From the NCBI GenBank assembly GCA_016201275.1, contig JACQDB010000082.1, positions 1 through 64,000 on the forward strand: a DNA stretch of 64,000 bases, written 5' to 3'. Positions within the stretch are counted from its first letter, which is position 1. Each line of letters begins with the position of its first letter. Positions 25,915 to 35,008 of the stretch are shown one piece after another. Position numbers and translations under genes: made by a program. The notes under the pieces were generated by a model that worked only from the letters and a program-made list of their open reading frames with translations, did not search any database and was not told the origin of the DNA. Source of the stretch: Acidobacteriota bacterium. GTDB taxonomy: Bacteria; Acidobacteriota; Blastocatellia; UBA7656.

Positions 25915-27246
25915 ATGCCAAACCTTACTTTTTTGCAAGCCATCGTGAAACCAATCACCAAAACTATTGCTTTCGCTCAAGGAACGGCGGCGGCGCTGTG
26001 GACGTTTCCGGCAGTTTTGGGGTCGGCAATTTTAATCGCTTGGGCTGCCGAAGCGGCGCAGTTTTTAATCTCGCAAGGATTAGCGCTCGCCATTCTGGCG
26101 TGGTTGCAGACCTTGCCTGAATTTGCCGTCGAAGCGGTGATCGCCTGGGAAGCCGGAAAAATCGTCGCCCTTGATGCCAACTCCCCGGCGGCGTTTCATG
26201 CGACCTCTTTGATGACGGCCAATTTCACCGGCAGTCTGCGCCTGCTGGTCGGTCTGGGCTGGCCGATGATCTATGCGACTGCGGCTTTCTTTTATCGCAA
26301 AAATAATCAAGGCAAAAAACTCGACAGCATCGAACTCGAAGACGAACACGCGGTCGAAGTCATCTTCCTTTTGGTGTGCATTGCCTATTTCTGCATCGTC
26401 TGGTGGAAAGGCACTCTAAGCTGGGTGGACAGCATTTTTCTGACGCTGATTTATGCGATTTATCTGGTCTTTTTGAATAAAATTCCACCGCAGGACGAAG
26501 AGAAGATGGAAGACCTCGACCGCATTCCGCGCTTCATATTGCGCCAACGCCGCATCATGCGAAACGCTATTATCGGCTCGCTGTTTGTTGGCGGCGGCAT
26601 GATTTTGTACTTTTCGGCGCATCCGTTTTTAGAAAGCCTCAAAGGCATAGCCCTGTCTTTGGGCATCTCGACCTTCGTCTTCGTGCAATGGGTTGCGCCG
26701 TTTCTTTCGGAATTTCCCGAAAAAGTTTCGGCCTTCAACTGGGCGCGGCGCGTCACCACGGCACCGCTGGCGGTAATGAATATGGTCAGTTCCAACATCA
26801 ATCAATGGACGATGCTGGTGGCCATGTTGCCGCTTGCTTACGCCTTCGCGCTGGGCGGTTTTGGCACCATTGTCTTTGATAGCCATCAAAAAGTGGAAAT
26901 CCTGATGACCATAGGGCAATCATTACTGGGCGCGCTGTTGCTCTCGAACATGAAGTTTTCGTGGTGGGAAGCGGCGTTGTTATTTGCCTTGTGGTTGATT
27001 CAATTTGTGCTGTCGGGCTTTGAAAAGCCGCTTGATCCGGGCGTCGAATTCAACGCGATGGCCGCCAATGTCGGGCATCTGCTTTCCGTCAGCACACAAC
27101 AGGTCGAAGCCTTCGCGCATCGCGGCAAAGAGGTGATTACGGCACTCTATTTCATCTGGACGGCGATTATTTTGGTCGTCGGATTTTTCGGCAGAGGCTT
27201 CAAAGCCATGCAAATTTTCCCGCGCCTGGTGCGCGAACATTGGTAA
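25915..27246 (+). CDS. Sodium/calcium exchanger (CaCA)-like membrane protein
   Basis: A 443-residue protein with about 10-11 membrane segments. Two alpha-repeat-like motifs occur: TLPEFAVEAVIAW followed by LMTANFTGSLRLLVG (about 63-108), and APFLSEFPEKVSAF followed by MNMVSSNINQW (about 262-301). The P-E and N-T/N-Q pairs match the ion-binding layout of Ca2+/cation antiporters. A long acidic cytoplasmic loop (QDEEKMEDLDRIPRF) separates the halves. The transported ion is inference. The 195-bp gap upstream contains its presumed promoter. Confidence 0.8.
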   Translation: MPNLTFLQAIVKPITKTIAFAQGTAAALWTFPAVLGSAILIAWAAEAAQFLISQGLALAILAWLQTLPEFAVEAVIAWEAGKIVALDANSPAAFHATSLMTANFTGSLRLLVGLGWPMIYATAAFFYRKNNQGKKLDSIELEDEHAVEVIFLLVCIAYFCIVWWKGTLSWVDSIFLTLIYAIYLVFLNKIPPQDEEKMEDLDRIPRFILRQRRIMRNAIIGSLFVGGGMILYFSAHPFLESLKGIALSLGISTFVFVQWVAPFLSEFPEKVSAFNWARRVTTAPLAVMNMVSSNINQWTMLVAMLPLAYAFALGGFGTIVFDSHQKVEILMTIGQSLLGALLLSNMKFSWWEAALLFALWLIQFVLSGFEKPLDPGVEFNAMAANVGHLLSVSTQQVEAFAHRGKEVITALYFIWTAIILVVGFFGRGFKAMQIFPRLVREHW

Positions 27247-27402
27247 ACCTATAAGGGGAACGGAAAGAAATATCATGCGCTTGAGCAGCGATTGCGAAAC
27301 GCGAGTCCGGCGCTTTGTGACGGCTTCTCAACGATAGCTATGGCCTTTTATTTTTTCCTCTTCCGCCAATCGTGCCTTGAAAACAAGGAAGGAGAGATTT
27401 CC

Positions 27403-28413
27403 ATGACTGCAAAAGTGAATCGTCAATGGCGACTGGTCGCCCGTCCGTTGGCAAACTTCAAAGACTCCGATTTTGCCTGGCGCGAAGACTCTGTGCCAAC
27501 CGTAGGCGCAGGCCAGGTGCTGGTTCGCAATCTCTATTTATCGTTAGACCCGACAAATCGCATATGGGCGACGGAAGCCGACAGCTATTTGCCGCCGGTG
27601 GCGCTTGGCGAAGTGATGCGCGGCGGCGGTGTGGGCGTCGTTGAAGAATCGCAGCATCCGAATTTTCCCGTCGGCACCAATGTCAGCGGCATGATTGGCT
27701 GGCAGGACTATCTGCTCTCGGATGGCGCGGGACTAAGCCCTTTGCCCCATCTGCCCGGCGTGCCTTTGACCGCTTTTTTGGGGCTTTTCAGCCACATCGG
27801 AATGACCGCCTATTTCGGCTTGCTCGATGTTGGAAAGCCGCAAGCCGGAGAGACGCTGGTGGTATCGGGCGCGGCTGGAGCGACAGGTTCACTGGTCGGA
27901 CAGATAGGCAAAATCAAAGGCTGTCGCGTCGTCGGCATTGCGGGCAGCGATGACAAATGCCGATGGCTGGTTGACGAACTTGGCTTTGACGCGGCGATCA
28001 ATTACAAGACCGAACCGCTGCGCGAGAGTTTGCAAAAGCATTGTCCCAAGGGCATAGATGTGTACTTTGAAAATGTCGGCGGTGAAATTCTTGATGCCGT
28101 GTTGACCTTGATCAATGTCAAAGCGCGCATTGCTTTGTGCGGTTTGATTTCTCAATACAACGCCACTGCGCCGGTGCCTGGGCCGTATAACTTCGCCAAT
28201 CTCATCGCCAGACGGGCGCGCATCGAAGGCTTTCTGGTTTTGGATTATATGCCACGCGCCCAAGAGTGCTTTGCCGCTCTGGGCAAATGGCTGATGGCGG
28301 GCAAACTCAAGTATCGTGTGGATGAAGTGGCGGGTTTAGAGAACGCGCCCACGGCGATCAACAAACTCTTCACCGGCGCAAACAGCGGTAAGCTGGTGGT
28401 GAAGATTGCTTGA
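27403..28413 (+). CDS. NADP-dependent medium-chain reductase (CurA/leukotriene B4 dehydrogenase type)
   Basis: A 336-residue zinc-free MDR enzyme that reduces activated C=C bonds with NADPH. The nucleotide-binding motif is SGAAGATGSLVGQIGK (near 153), followed by GSDDKCRWLVDELGFDAAINYK and DVYFENVGGEILDAVL, characteristic of the YncB/CurA group. Zinc-ligand cysteines are absent. The frame is open from 27292, but ATG 27403 has a GGAGAG ribosome site and starts the family-like NRQWRLVARPLA. Confidence 0.92.
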   Translation: MTAKVNRQWRLVARPLANFKDSDFAWREDSVPTVGAGQVLVRNLYLSLDPTNRIWATEADSYLPPVALGEVMRGGGVGVVEESQHPNFPVGTNVSGMIGWQDYLLSDGAGLSPLPHLPGVPLTAFLGLFSHIGMTAYFGLLDVGKPQAGETLVVSGAAGATGSLVGQIGKIKGCRVVGIAGSDDKCRWLVDELGFDAAINYKTEPLRESLQKHCPKGIDVYFENVGGEILDAVLTLINVKARIALCGLISQYNATAPVPGPYNFANLIARRARIEGFLVLDYMPRAQECFAALGKWLMAGKLKYRVDEVAGLENAPTAINKLFTGANSGKLVVKIA

Positions 28414-28475
28414 GGCATCTATTGTGCGGTTCCGAAAAAAAGTTTGGAGATGCGTTTTTTAGAGGCTCAGAAAAA

Positions 28476-28553
28476 AAAGGTTTGGAGTTCCGTCTTCAAG
28501 CGGCAGGCTTGAGATGCGAAACCTGTCGCTTGAAGACGGAACTCCAAACCTTT
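28476..28553. repeat. Near-perfect inverted repeat (33-bp arms)
   Basis: The arm at 28476-28508 (aaaggtttggagttccgtcttcaagc...) pairs with 28521-28553 with only one or two mismatches around a 12-base loop. A degraded half-copy (aaaaaaagtttggagatgcg) lies just upstream at about 28434-28454. It stands 14 bp before the ATG of the first SurA-like gene, so its transcript would place a very stable hairpin over the leader. Confidence 0.85.
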
Positions 28554-28567
28554 CTACTTCGCTTGGT

Positions 28568-29491
28568 ATGAAGCACGCTTTTCTGCTGTTGTTGCTGTTG
28601 TCATTTGCCGTCACCGCCTGTCGCCACAAAAGCGATGGTTCGCCGGTCTTGGCGTCAGTGAACGGGCGCACGATTACTCGCGTCGAATTCGACCGCTTTG
28701 TGACGCTGAAACTCGGCGACACGGTGACCGGCGAAATGAACGACGCGCTGCGTAGTCAGATACTGGATGAATACCTGTTACGTCAACTGGTCATTGATGA
28801 AGCGACGCGCACAGGCTTATCGGTCAGCGATACGGAAGTGGAAAAAGTGACGCAGGAGAATCCGCAATTGCGCTCGACAGCTTCCGATGCAGCAGGGCGT
28901 AAAGAGTTGGAAAATGATCTGCTGGTGGAGAAATATTATCAGCAGAAGGTGCTACGCAACCTCAGCGTTTCTCCCGAAGAAATCGAAGCCTACATCGAAG
29001 CCAACAAAGATCGTTTGACCAGCAAGCCGGGATTTTATGTGCGCGAGATTCGCGTGCCGACCCGCGCAGAGGCCGAAGCCGCACGGCGCGACATCGTCGA
29101 AGGCAAACAGGCTTTCGTCAAAGTGGCACGCGCTTATTCTCATTCGCAGAAGACCGAACAGGGCGAATTGACGCATTATGACGAAGGCCAGTTGCCCGAT
29201 GTTTTAGAAGAGGCCATCAAACCGCTCAGTGTGGGCAGCGTTAGCCCGGTCGTGCAATCCAATTATGGCTTTCATCTGTTTTTGCTGGAACGCCGCACGC
29301 AACCGTATGCTCCCGGAGAGCGCCGTTCGCAACTCGATGACCGTCGCTTGCATCTGCGCGACGAATTGATCTCGCGGCGCAATCAAGAGGCCGTAGATAC
29401 GGCGGTCAATCGTCTGGCGGCGACTGCAAAGATAAAGATTGATGACGCGGCTTTGGGCTTCACTTATCAAGGAAAATTCAGGCATAATTGA
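28568..29491 (+). CDS. Peptidyl-prolyl isomerase/SurA-like lipoprotein
   Basis: A 307-residue lipoprotein. The signal peptide ends in the lipobox VTAC (Cys near residue 18). A SurA-N-like chaperone region follows (SVNGRTITRVEFDRFVTLKL), then a parvulin (rotamase) domain at about 150-250 with REIRVPTRAEAEAARRDI, FVKVARAYSHS and VVQSNYGFHLFLLERR. It probably acts at the periplasmic face as a folding chaperone for outer-membrane or secreted proteins. No good ribosome site is visible because the leader is occupied by the large inverted repeat; ATG 28568 is chosen for the signal peptide. Confidence 0.88.
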   Translation: MKHAFLLLLLLSFAVTACRHKSDGSPVLASVNGRTITRVEFDRFVTLKLGDTVTGEMNDALRSQILDEYLLRQLVIDEATRTGLSVSDTEVEKVTQENPQLRSTASDAAGRKELENDLLVEKYYQQKVLRNLSVSPEEIEAYIEANKDRLTSKPGFYVREIRVPTRAEAEAARRDIVEGKQAFVKVARAYSHSQKTEQGELTHYDEGQLPDVLEEAIKPLSVGSVSPVVQSNYGFHLFLLERRTQPYAPGERRSQLDDRRLHLRDELISRRNQEAVDTAVNRLAATAKIKIDDAALGFTYQGKFRHN

Positions 29492-29664
29492 CCCTTGCGT
29501 ACCAGCCCACAGGATTGCTGATGGCAGCTTGCGGAAGGCGGATTGATGAGTCAAGGCGCGTTGCGTTGCTGCACATCACGTTGCGAAAATCCTATATAAA
29601 AACTTGAATTGCAGAATTTGCAATCCGCATTCTGCAATCCACAATTATCAAGAGGATGTGTTTT

Positions 29665-30711
29665 ATGAAGTATTGGATTACCAGTCTATTATTCGTTGTG
29701 GCACTGGCCTGGCCATCGGCAGCGCGGGCGCAGGAGTCGGAATTGGTCAGCGAGATTGTCGCTCGCGTCAACAACGACATCGTGACCAGCGCCGATTATA
29801 AGGCGGCGTTGCGCGATTTCAAAGAAGAGTTGAAGCGCCAGATGGCGGGCAAAAGCGAAGCGGAAATCGAAGCCGAATTTAACAAGCTCAAACCTACGGT
29901 GCTTGACCTCATCATTGAAAATTTGTTGCTGGAGCAGAAGGCCAAAGAGTTGGGCGCTGATGTGGAACCGGATGTCAATCAACAGATGCTTCAGATGGCG
30001 CAGGAAAACGGCTTCAAAACTTTGAGCGAATTTGAAGCGGCGCTCAAACAACAGGGCTTTGACCCGGAAAATATGCGAACCTCTTTGCGGCAACGCCTGC
30101 AACAGCAATACGTGATGAATCGCGAAGTGTTGTCCAACATCTTTAGTAATCTTACCGATAAAGATAGACAGGCGTTTTACGAAAAGAACAAAAAGTATTT
30201 CACTACCGAGGGCGAGGCGACGATTTCGGAAATCTTCCTGCCGCTCGATAATCAGACCGCCGATGAAGTGACGCAACGCGCCAAACGCATCGTCGCCGAA
30301 ATTCGCGCCGGAAAAAATTTCGTCGAAGCCGTACAGCAATACTCCGCGCCGACGCGCGCTTCGCGGGCGCTAAATGGCAAACTCGGAACCTTCAAACTCA
30401 AGGAAGGCGAATTGAAACCAGACCTCTTGGCCGCCATCAAAGATTTGAAGACCGGCGATGTGACCGAGCCGATTCGTCAGCAGGACGGCTTTCAGATTAT
30501 TCACGTGGACGAAAAGAAAGACCCTGCGGTGTTGCCGTTTTCCAACCCCGATGTGCAGCGCGCCGTTAATCAAGGCGCTACTATGGAACGCGCCGACGAA
30601 GCACGCAAAAAATATGTCAAGAAACTGCGCGACGAAGCCTTCGTTGACATCAACAAAGCTTACGCGACTCCGGAAGCGAAACCTGCCGAGACCAAAGGCG
30701 GAACCCAATAA
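29665..30711 (+). CDS. SurA-type periplasmic chaperone/peptidyl-prolyl isomerase
   Basis: A 348-residue exported protein with a signal peptide (cleavage near ARAQ). The SurA-N region covers about 25-165 (IVARVNNDIVTSADYKAALR) and one parvulin domain about 185-290 (ATISEIFLPLDN, VEAVQQYSAPTRASR, IRQQDGFQIIHVDEKK). Typical SurA has two parvulin domains; this has one. Together with the preceding lipoprotein it forms a tandem pair of related periplasmic folding factors. ATG 29665 has GAGG about 10 bp upstream; the ATG at 29656 lies too close to it. A terminator hairpin follows. Confidence 0.9.
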   Translation: MKYWITSLLFVVALAWPSAARAQESELVSEIVARVNNDIVTSADYKAALRDFKEELKRQMAGKSEAEIEAEFNKLKPTVLDLIIENLLLEQKAKELGADVEPDVNQQMLQMAQENGFKTLSEFEAALKQQGFDPENMRTSLRQRLQQQYVMNREVLSNIFSNLTDKDRQAFYEKNKKYFTTEGEATISEIFLPLDNQTADEVTQRAKRIVAEIRAGKNFVEAVQQYSAPTRASRALNGKLGTFKLKEGELKPDLLAAIKDLKTGDVTEPIRQQDGFQIIHVDEKKDPAVLPFSNPDVQRAVNQGATMERADEARKKYVKKLRDEAFVDINKAYATPEAKPAETKGGTQ

Positions 30712-30735
30712 GCGATTTTTTTTCACCAGCAATCC

Positions 30736-30769
30736 AAGGCGACGAGTTATGCAATTTCGTCGCCTTTTT
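30736..30769 (+). terminator. Rho-independent terminator
   Basis: aaggcgacga pairs with tcgtcgcctt around an 11-base loop, followed by tttta, 25 bp after the stop of the SurA-type gene. Confidence 0.85.
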
Positions 30770-30918
30770 ATTTTCCCGTCTCGGCGCTTGTTATGCTTTT
30801 CAATCTGAGCTTGCAAAAACCGTGTGAACCGCATAAAACCCTGACGGCGAAATCGCGCAAACCAATTTCAGCGCAATGCTGACGCGTTGAGGAAATCACC
30901 AAAAGGGGCAACTGATTC

Positions 30919-31737
30919 ATGGACAATTTCAAAGATAAAATCGCTATCGTCACGGGCGGCGCTTCCGGCATCGGCCAAGCCCTGTGCGAAGCCTTGGGCG
31001 CAAGCGGTGCTTGCCTGATTGTTGCCGATGTCAATGGCGAAGGCGCGCAACAGGTCGCCGCACAAATCCGCGCTCAGGGCGGCAGCGCCGAAGCCTTTGC
31101 GCTGGACGTGACGAGCGCCGAAGACGTGCAGCGTCTGCTACGAGAAACCGTCGCCCAACACGGGCGGCTCGATTTGATTTTCAACAACGCCGGGGTAGCG
31201 GTGGGCGGCGAAGTGCGCGATTTGAGTCTTGCCGATTGGCGGCGCATCGTTGACGTAAATTTGATGGGCGTGATTTATGGCACCACGGCGGCTTATGAAG
31301 TGATGGTCAAACAAGGCTTCGGTCACATCGTCAACACCGCCTCACTGGCGGGTTTGCTGCCCGCGCCGTTTATGGTTCCCTACAGCGCCACGAAACACGC
31401 TGTCGTCGGGCTTTCGAAATCCTTGCGCGCCGAGGCCGCCGATTTGGGCGTCAAGGTCACGGCCATCTGTCCTGGCTATATTCAAACCAACATCTTCGAC
31501 GCCAGCCCCTGGCACAAGCTTGCCAAAGACGACATACTGGCAAAGATTCCTTTCAAACTGCTGGACGCCAAAGACGCGGCGCGCCTCATCCTGCGCGGCG
31601 TGGCGCGCAACAAAGCCTTGGTAATCTTTCCGGGCTATGCCAGAATTTTCTGGTTCCTCAGCCGTTTGAGCGCCCGCTTGATTGCCCCGTTGGAACGCAA
31701 AACGATAAAAGATTTTCGCGCCTCGCGGCATGAATAA
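30919..31737 (+). CDS. Short-chain dehydrogenase/reductase
   Basis: A 272-residue classical SDR. TGGASGIGQA (12-21) binds NAD(P), NNAG near 90, the catalytic Ser sits in NTASLAGLLP and Tyr-x-x-x-Lys in PYSATKHAVVGLSKSLR. Asp in VADVNGEG at the end of the second strand suggests NAD preference. The C-terminal hydrophobic stretch (FPGYARIFWFLSRLSARLI) is common in SDRs of lipid metabolism. The gene stands alone. The ribosome site aggggc is moderate. The substrate is unknown. Confidence 0.92.
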   Translation: MDNFKDKIAIVTGGASGIGQALCEALGASGACLIVADVNGEGAQQVAAQIRAQGGSAEAFALDVTSAEDVQRLLRETVAQHGRLDLIFNNAGVAVGGEVRDLSLADWRRIVDVNLMGVIYGTTAAYEVMVKQGFGHIVNTASLAGLLPAPFMVPYSATKHAVVGLSKSLRAEAADLGVKVTAICPGYIQTNIFDASPWHKLAKDDILAKIPFKLLDAKDAARLILRGVARNKALVIFPGYARIFWFLSRLSARLIAPLERKTIKDFRASRHE

Positions 31738-32056
31738 AAGCCAACGCCAACCTCTGGTCACAGGGCAAAATTTGCCGCTCATAAAAAGAGCCGCTCGCTA
31801 CTGCATACTGGATGGCACACGAATCAGGCGGATTGCACGCCTCAACCACGAATCGTTGCCGTGCCTATTCGCTGCGGTCGTACCCTCCGTGCCCTTTGCA
31901 GACTGGTCCGCTGCGCTTGAGCGGCGCAAACGCATCACAGTTGCACGCCAACTAAACCGCTCCCTGTAGATTACTTTTTCGCGCTCGCCGATTTTTTTGG
32001 TACACTCAATGGCGCTTGAGACCCAGCATACAAAAGTCCAACTTCGGAGGCAGCAG
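31738..32056. other. Gap of 319 bp before the ABC transporter genes
   Basis: I see no supported gene or repeat of note. The AGGAGG-like ribosome site of the binding-protein gene lies at its end (cggagg near 32046-32050). Confidence 0.5.
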
Positions 32057-33883
32057 ATGAAACTCTTCGTCTTCACCTTTCTGATCGCCGCATTGACGTT
32101 CGTTTCTTCATGCTCCGGCGGGAAGAACAAAACAACCGGAACCCCTGATCCGCCTTTTCAAGGTGAAGCGCCACAGGAGGCGTACATTTCGCAAAGCGAG
32201 CCGGGGATATACGGCGGGCAACTGGTCATCGCCCAGCCCAACGATATGCAGAAGTTCAACGTCATCACCGCCGATGACGTAGCCTCAACCGACATCCTCT
32301 GGTATCACGTTTTTCGCTGTCTGGTGGACTATCGCAACGGCGATAAAAATCCCGATTATGATTCCGGACTATGCACCCGTTGGGAAGCCTCGCCCGACGC
32401 CAAAGAGTGGACTTTCTACATACGCAAAGGAGTGCGCTGGTCGGATGGCGAACCCTTCAACGCCGATGATGTATTGTTCAGTTATGATGTGGTAAAAGAC
32501 GAATCGCATGATGAAAAGAGCCGCGTGCGAACGCCTATCGCGGACATTTTCAACGAAGGCAAAGACACCAATGGCAAAACGCTTTATCCAGAGTTGCAAA
32601 AGCTCGATGATTACACCGTCAAGTTCAAATTGCATCAACCCAACGGCGCGTTTCTGGATAATATTTTCAACCTCTGGCTGATTCCCAAGCACAAATGGGA
32701 GCAGGCGTTCCGCAACGGCAAGTTCAACGAAGCGATGAGTATCAACGAAGACCCCGCCAATGTCGTAGGGCTTGGGCCGTTCCGCATCAAAGAACGCACC
32801 GCCGGTCAGCGCGTCGTCCTCGAACGCAACCCCTACTTTTGGAAAGTGGATAAAAAAGGCCAGCGTTTGCCTTATCTGAATCGCATCATTTTCATCATCG
32901 CCAAGGATTTCAACACCATCACCTTGAAATTTCAGGCCGGTGAACTTGACGTGATGGATCGGGTGCGCGCCGAAGAATTCGCCACCGTCAAACAGATGGA
33001 AAGCCCTGACATCAAAGTTGAAGACGTAGGCGTGTCGCTCGATTCCTACTGGCTGGTCTTGAATCAAAACCCCGGCGTCAATCCTCAAACCGGCAAGCCT
33101 CTTGTTGAACCCTGGAAATTAAAACTCTATCGCAATCAAAAATTTCGCCAAGCCATCTCCTATGCTATTGACCGCGATGGCTTGGTCAACACCGTGTTCG
33201 TTGGGCGCGCTGTGCCTATCTATTCCGTCATCACGCCCGGCGACCCGTGGTATTCGGATGACGTGATGAAGTACCCGCACAACATAGACCTCGCCAAACA
33301 GATGCTCGCCGAACTGGGTTTGAAAGACACGAACGGGGATGGTTTTTTGGAAGACGCCGAAGGCCACACCGTAGAAATTACCATATCGCCCAATGCCGGG
33401 AATTCGCAGCGCGTCAGCACCGCCGCTTTCATCGCTGGTAATCTGCAAGAGGTCGGCATCAAGGCAACCTCGAATCCTTTGGACTTCGCTTTGATCAGCC
33501 AGTTGCTCTCTTCAAAGTTCAATTATGACGCCATCGTTTTAGGCTGGCGCTCCGGCGTGCCGCCCGGCCCACCCAATATCAAAAACACGATTCTCTCGTC
33601 GGGGCAAAACCATTCGTTCTTCCCGCAGCAAAAGACGCCTTCGACCGAATGGGAAGCCCGTTTGGACGAGTTGATGAAGAAGATAGACGAAACCGCTGAC
33701 CAAGCCGAGCGCCGAAAAATGTTCGCCGAAGTGCAGCGCATCTGGTCGGAGCAGATGGCGGAAATCAATCTCGTCGCCGAGCGTTTAGCGGTCGCCTACA
33801 AGAACAAATTCGGCAACGCCGCGCCCACTCCTCTGCCGCCGCGCTTCACTTGGAACAGCGAGGAAATTTACCTTAAAAAATAG
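32057..33883 (+). CDS. ABC transporter substrate-binding lipoprotein (family 5, peptide type)
   Basis: A 608-residue lipoprotein with lipobox VSSC (Cys 19) and the SBP_bac_5 architecture: YRNGDKNPDYDSGLCTRWEA, WTFYIRKGVRWSDGEPFNADDV, the KFRQAISYAIDRDGLV block and a C-terminal RRKMFAEVQRIWSEQMAEI helix. Such proteins capture oligopeptides, dipeptides or other small solutes at the outer face of the inner membrane. Two matching permease genes follow; the first is 121 bp away. ATG 32057 is chosen over the open frame upstream because it has a strong GGAGG and begins the signal peptide. Confidence 0.93.
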   Translation: MKLFVFTFLIAALTFVSSCSGGKNKTTGTPDPPFQGEAPQEAYISQSEPGIYGGQLVIAQPNDMQKFNVITADDVASTDILWYHVFRCLVDYRNGDKNPDYDSGLCTRWEASPDAKEWTFYIRKGVRWSDGEPFNADDVLFSYDVVKDESHDEKSRVRTPIADIFNEGKDTNGKTLYPELQKLDDYTVKFKLHQPNGAFLDNIFNLWLIPKHKWEQAFRNGKFNEAMSINEDPANVVGLGPFRIKERTAGQRVVLERNPYFWKVDKKGQRLPYLNRIIFIIAKDFNTITLKFQAGELDVMDRVRAEEFATVKQMESPDIKVEDVGVSLDSYWLVLNQNPGVNPQTGKPLVEPWKLKLYRNQKFRQAISYAIDRDGLVNTVFVGRAVPIYSVITPGDPWYSDDVMKYPHNIDLAKQMLAELGLKDTNGDGFLEDAEGHTVEITISPNAGNSQRVSTAAFIAGNLQEVGIKATSNPLDFALISQLLSSKFNYDAIVLGWRSGVPPGPPNIKNTILSSGQNHSFFPQQKTPSTEWEARLDELMKKIDETADQAERRKMFAEVQRIWSEQMAEINLVAERLAVAYKNKFGNAAPTPLPPRFTWNSEEIYLKK

Positions 33884-33888
33884 CCCGT

Positions 33889-34001
33889 AGTCCGTCGTCC
33901 TTAGCTGATTTCAAATACCCTGAAACTGGCTCCTGTAGCCAGTTTCGAGTGTTTCTAAAGAGTCAGCCTGAGACTACGGACTACGGACTACGGACTACGG
34001 A
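33889..34001. repeat. Heptamer-type palindromic repeat in the transporter operon
   Basis: Four direct copies of ggactac (about 33970-34000) face tagtccgtcgtcc at 33892-33904, so the ends are inverted. Between them is a small hairpin (actggct-cctgt-agccagt). It lies between the binding-protein and first permease genes and reaches up to the permease start codon. Confidence 0.7.
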
Positions 34002-34004
34002 CTG

Positions 34005-34976
34005 ATGAAGATTTTTCTCCTCAGACGCTTGCTTGCGGCGGTGCCATTGCTTATTGTGGTGACGTTTCTTGCGAGCGCCATGTTGACCTTGTCGCCGGGC
34101 AGTTTTCTGGACGAGGCGCGTATGCAACCCAACATCTCGCCCGAATTCATTGCGCGTATGGAGCGCGTCTATCACCTGAACAGCAACAATATTTTTGAGC
34201 GCTACTGGTATTGGTTGTGGCCGGCCTTGCACGGCGATTTGGGCAACTCGTATGCTTCGCAAGCGCCGGTGTCGAGCTTAATTGGCGAACGAGTGGTCAA
34301 CACTTTGTTGTTGACCGGTTCGGCCTTGATATTTTCGTGGCTGCTGGCGATTCCCTTTGGCGTCTTTGCGGCGGTCTATCGCAATCGCTGGGCGGATAAA
34401 CTGTCGGGCTTTATTTCCTATTTTGGCTTGTCCATTCCGAGCGTCTTTTTTTCGTTGCTGGCGATTCTGTTTGCCGCAAAGACCGGCCTCTTTCCGGTGG
34501 GCGGCATTCACGATCAAGCGAACTGGGACGATATGAATAGCGGCCAACGCTTTGCTGATACCTTGTGGCATCTGGTGTTGCCGACCGTCGTGCTGGGCAC
34601 CATAGGCATGGCGCAATATATGCGGCAGATGCGTAGCGAGATGATCGAAACCTTGTCGCAGGATTTCATCCGCACAGCACGCGCCAAAGGCTTGAGTTGG
34701 CGGCGCGTCGTTTTTCGTCACGCGCTCGGCAATGCCATCAATCCGCTGGTGACGTTGTTCGGGTTTTCGCTGGCGACTTTGCTTTCCGGCGCGTTGTTGA
34801 CCGAATTCGTTTTTGCGTGGCCGGGACTCGGCACTTTGATTTACGATTCGTTGATTAAGAAAGACGAACCGATGGTGATGGCGGCAGTGGCGATGCTCAC
34901 CTTGATGCTGGTCGTCGGCAACTTGCTGGCGGATATTTTGCTTGCCATCATAGACCCGCGCATACGGCTTGAATAA
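34005..34976 (+). CDS. ABC transporter permease (OppB/DppB type)
   Basis: A 323-residue inner-membrane permease with about six spans. The N terminus RRLLAAVPLLIVVTFLASAML matches the OppB-type first helix. The EAA loop that docks on the ATPase reads IRTARAKGLSWRRVVFRHAL (near 222-241). It follows the binding-protein gene and precedes the second permease by 32 bp, one operon. Its start is preceded by the heptamer repeat and has no clear ribosome site. Confidence 0.93.
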   Translation: MKIFLLRRLLAAVPLLIVVTFLASAMLTLSPGSFLDEARMQPNISPEFIARMERVYHLNSNNIFERYWYWLWPALHGDLGNSYASQAPVSSLIGERVVNTLLLTGSALIFSWLLAIPFGVFAAVYRNRWADKLSGFISYFGLSIPSVFFSLLAILFAAKTGLFPVGGIHDQANWDDMNSGQRFADTLWHLVLPTVVLGTIGMAQYMRQMRSEMIETLSQDFIRTARAKGLSWRRVVFRHALGNAINPLVTLFGFSLATLLSGALLTEFVFAWPGLGTLIYDSLIKKDEPMVMAAVAMLTLMLVVGNLLADILLAIIDPRIRLE

Positions 34977-35008
34977 ATCATCACCGATGAGGGTGTGCTA
35001 ATCAGCTT

